Origin: Isoperla grammatica
Taxonomy: Eukaryota; Arthropoda; Insecta; Plecoptera; Perlodidae
Direction of reading: 5' to 3'
DNA length: 64,000 bases
NCBI GenBank assembly: GCA_945910005.1
Contig: OX246745.1
Coordinates: 37,040,339 to 37,104,338, forward strand
Shown: one piece after another, positions 62,601-64,000 of the stretch
Numbering within the stretch: the first letter of the stretch is position 1
How the letters are laid out: every line of letters starts with the position of its first letter
Notes under the pieces: generated by a model
What the model was told of the DNA's origin: nothing
The model's input: only the letters and a program-made list of their open reading frames with translations
The model's database searches: none
Program-made: the position numbers and the translations under genes

Positions 62601-64000
62601 TACTAGACTGACAGCCTGGCTGACAGAAGCAGCGTAGCATTGCACACTCACTACTATACTCACTGCACATGTCCGGGCTTACAAGACTTACAGCCTGGCT
62701 CACAGAAGCAGCGTAGCATTGCACACTCACTCACTACTATACTCACTACACATATCCGGGCTTACTCGACTGACAGCCTGGCTCACAGAAGCAGCGTAGC
62801 ATTGCACACTCACTACTATACTCACTTCACATGTCCGGGCTTACTAGACTGACAGCCTGGCTCACAGAAGCAGCGTAGCATTACACACTCACTCCCTTCT
62901 ATACTCACTACACATGTCCGGGCTTACTAGACTGACAGCCTGGCTCACAGAAGCAGCGTAGCATTGTACACTCAACTACTATACTCACTACGCATGTCCG
63001 GGCTTACTAGACTGACAGCCTGGCTCACAGAAGCAGCGTAGCATTGCACAGTCACTACTATACTCACTACACATGTCCGGGCTTACTAGACTGACAGCCT
63101 GGCTCACAGAAGCAGCGTAGCATTGCACACTCACTCACTTCTATCTTCACTACACATGTCCGGGCTTACTAGACTGACAGCCTGGCTCACAAAAGCAGCG
63201 TAGCATTGTACACTCACTACTATACTCACTACACATGTCCGGGCTTACTAGACTGACAGCCTGGCTCACAGAAGCAGCGTAGAATTGCACACTCACTCAC
63301 TTCTATACTCACTACACATGTCTGGGCTTACTAGACTGACAGCCTGGCTCACAGAAGCAGCGTAGCATTGTACACTCACTACTATACTCACTACACATGT
63401 CCGGGCTTACTAGACTGACAGCCTGGCTGACAGAAGCAGCGTAGCATTGCACACTCACTACTATACTCACGACACTTGTCCGGGCTTACTAGAATGACAG
63501 CCTTGCTCACAGAAGAAGCGTAGCATTGCACACTCACTCACTTCTATACTCACTACACATGTCCGGGCTAACTAGACTGACAGCCTGGCTCAAAGAAGCA
63601 GCGTAGCATTGCACACTCACTACTATACTCACAACACATGTCCGGGCTTACTAGACTGACAGCCTGGCTCACAGAAGCAGCGTAGCATTGTACACTCACT
63701 ACTTTACTCACTTCACATGTCCGGGCTTACTAGACTGACAGCCTGGCTCACAGAAGCAGCGTAGCATTGCACACTCACTCACTTCTATACTCACTACACA
63801 TGTCCGGGCTTACTAGACTGACAGCCTGGCTCACAGAAGCAGCGTAGCATTGTACACTCACTACTATAGTCACTACACATGTCTGGGCTTACTAGACTGA
63901 CAGCCTGGCTGACAGAAGCAGCGTAGCATTGCACACTCACTACTATACTCACGACACATGTCCGGGCTTACTAGAATGACAGCCTTGCTGACAGAAGCAG
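59642..64000 (-). repeat. B satellite array 13, inverted, runs off the window
   Basis: At least 4359 bp, collinear with B11 at an 8821-bp offset until about 60060. There 154 bp (83 + 71, two monomers including CTACCAAGTTTAC) is missing and the offset becomes 8667. Near 61700-62400 it carries monomers that match B9 (43.1-43.9 kb) and are not in B11, then rejoins the common distal series. It is truncated by the window end. Confidence 0.95.

Noticed and set aside
1..64000. CRISPR array
   Set aside because: Repeats are contiguous, with no unique spacers between them, and the setting is a kilobase higher-order satellite with no cas genes.
1..64000. CENP-B box in A or B monomers
   Set aside because: No monomer has TTCG followed at the right spacing by A and CGGG. 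TTCGTTGAAAC in A and CCCGGAC in B are separate and in different families.

Overview
The window is satellite DNA from end to end. I find no credible protein-coding gene, tRNA, rRNA, CRISPR array or autonomous transposon. The architecture (unit-length tandem monomers in kilobase arrays, higher-order copies and inverted higher-order copies) points to a eukaryotic nuclear chromosome, plausibly a centromeric, pericentromeric, subtelomeric, sex- or B-chromosome heterochromatin block. The sequence alone does not identify the species.

Three modules account for essentially every base. Module A is a 79-bp AT-rich monomer (about 29% GC in its consensus) with core motifs TTTATTCTTTGATTG, GTTTGATCAACAGACATA and GAAACTTCTTTGTCATTG. 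Module B is a GC-richer monomer (about 51% GC), also 79 bp, with frequent 83-bp (+GAGT) and 71-bp (83 minus 12) length variants. Its core motifs are GTGCAATGCTACGCTGCTTC, GCCAGGCTGTCAGTCTAG and AAGCCCGGACATGTGTAG. Module C is a non-tandem spacer of about 792 bp, present nine times. Totals are about 45 kb of B, 11.9 kb of A and 7.1 kb of C.

Left half (1-36334): all modules run in one orientation (called + here) in the cyclic order A-B-C. B-to-C junctions lie at 3305, 10481, 15091, 19898, 24422 and 32158, so the units are 4.5-7.7 kb. At 27966/27967 one unit is broken: B passes straight into A without C.

Right half (36335-64000): the order becomes A(-) 387 bp, C(-), B(-), A(-) 1059 bp, B(+). 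The 8821-bp unit 49641-58461 is the cleanest copy. Unit 36335-49640 (13306 bp) is expanded by extra B, including a 2.95-kb tandem duplication. A third unit starts at 58462 and runs off the window. Breakpoints are shared between units, so the inversion happened first and was amplified afterwards.

Module length differences are mostly whole numbers of monomers, as expected from unequal exchange. The left and right C copies form two subfamilies separated by at least a dozen diagnostic substitutions, so the right half is a separately homogenised lineage and not a simple recent flip of the left. Short ORFs of 60-82 codons are by-products of the repeats: 79 is not a multiple of 3, so no frame survives the array.
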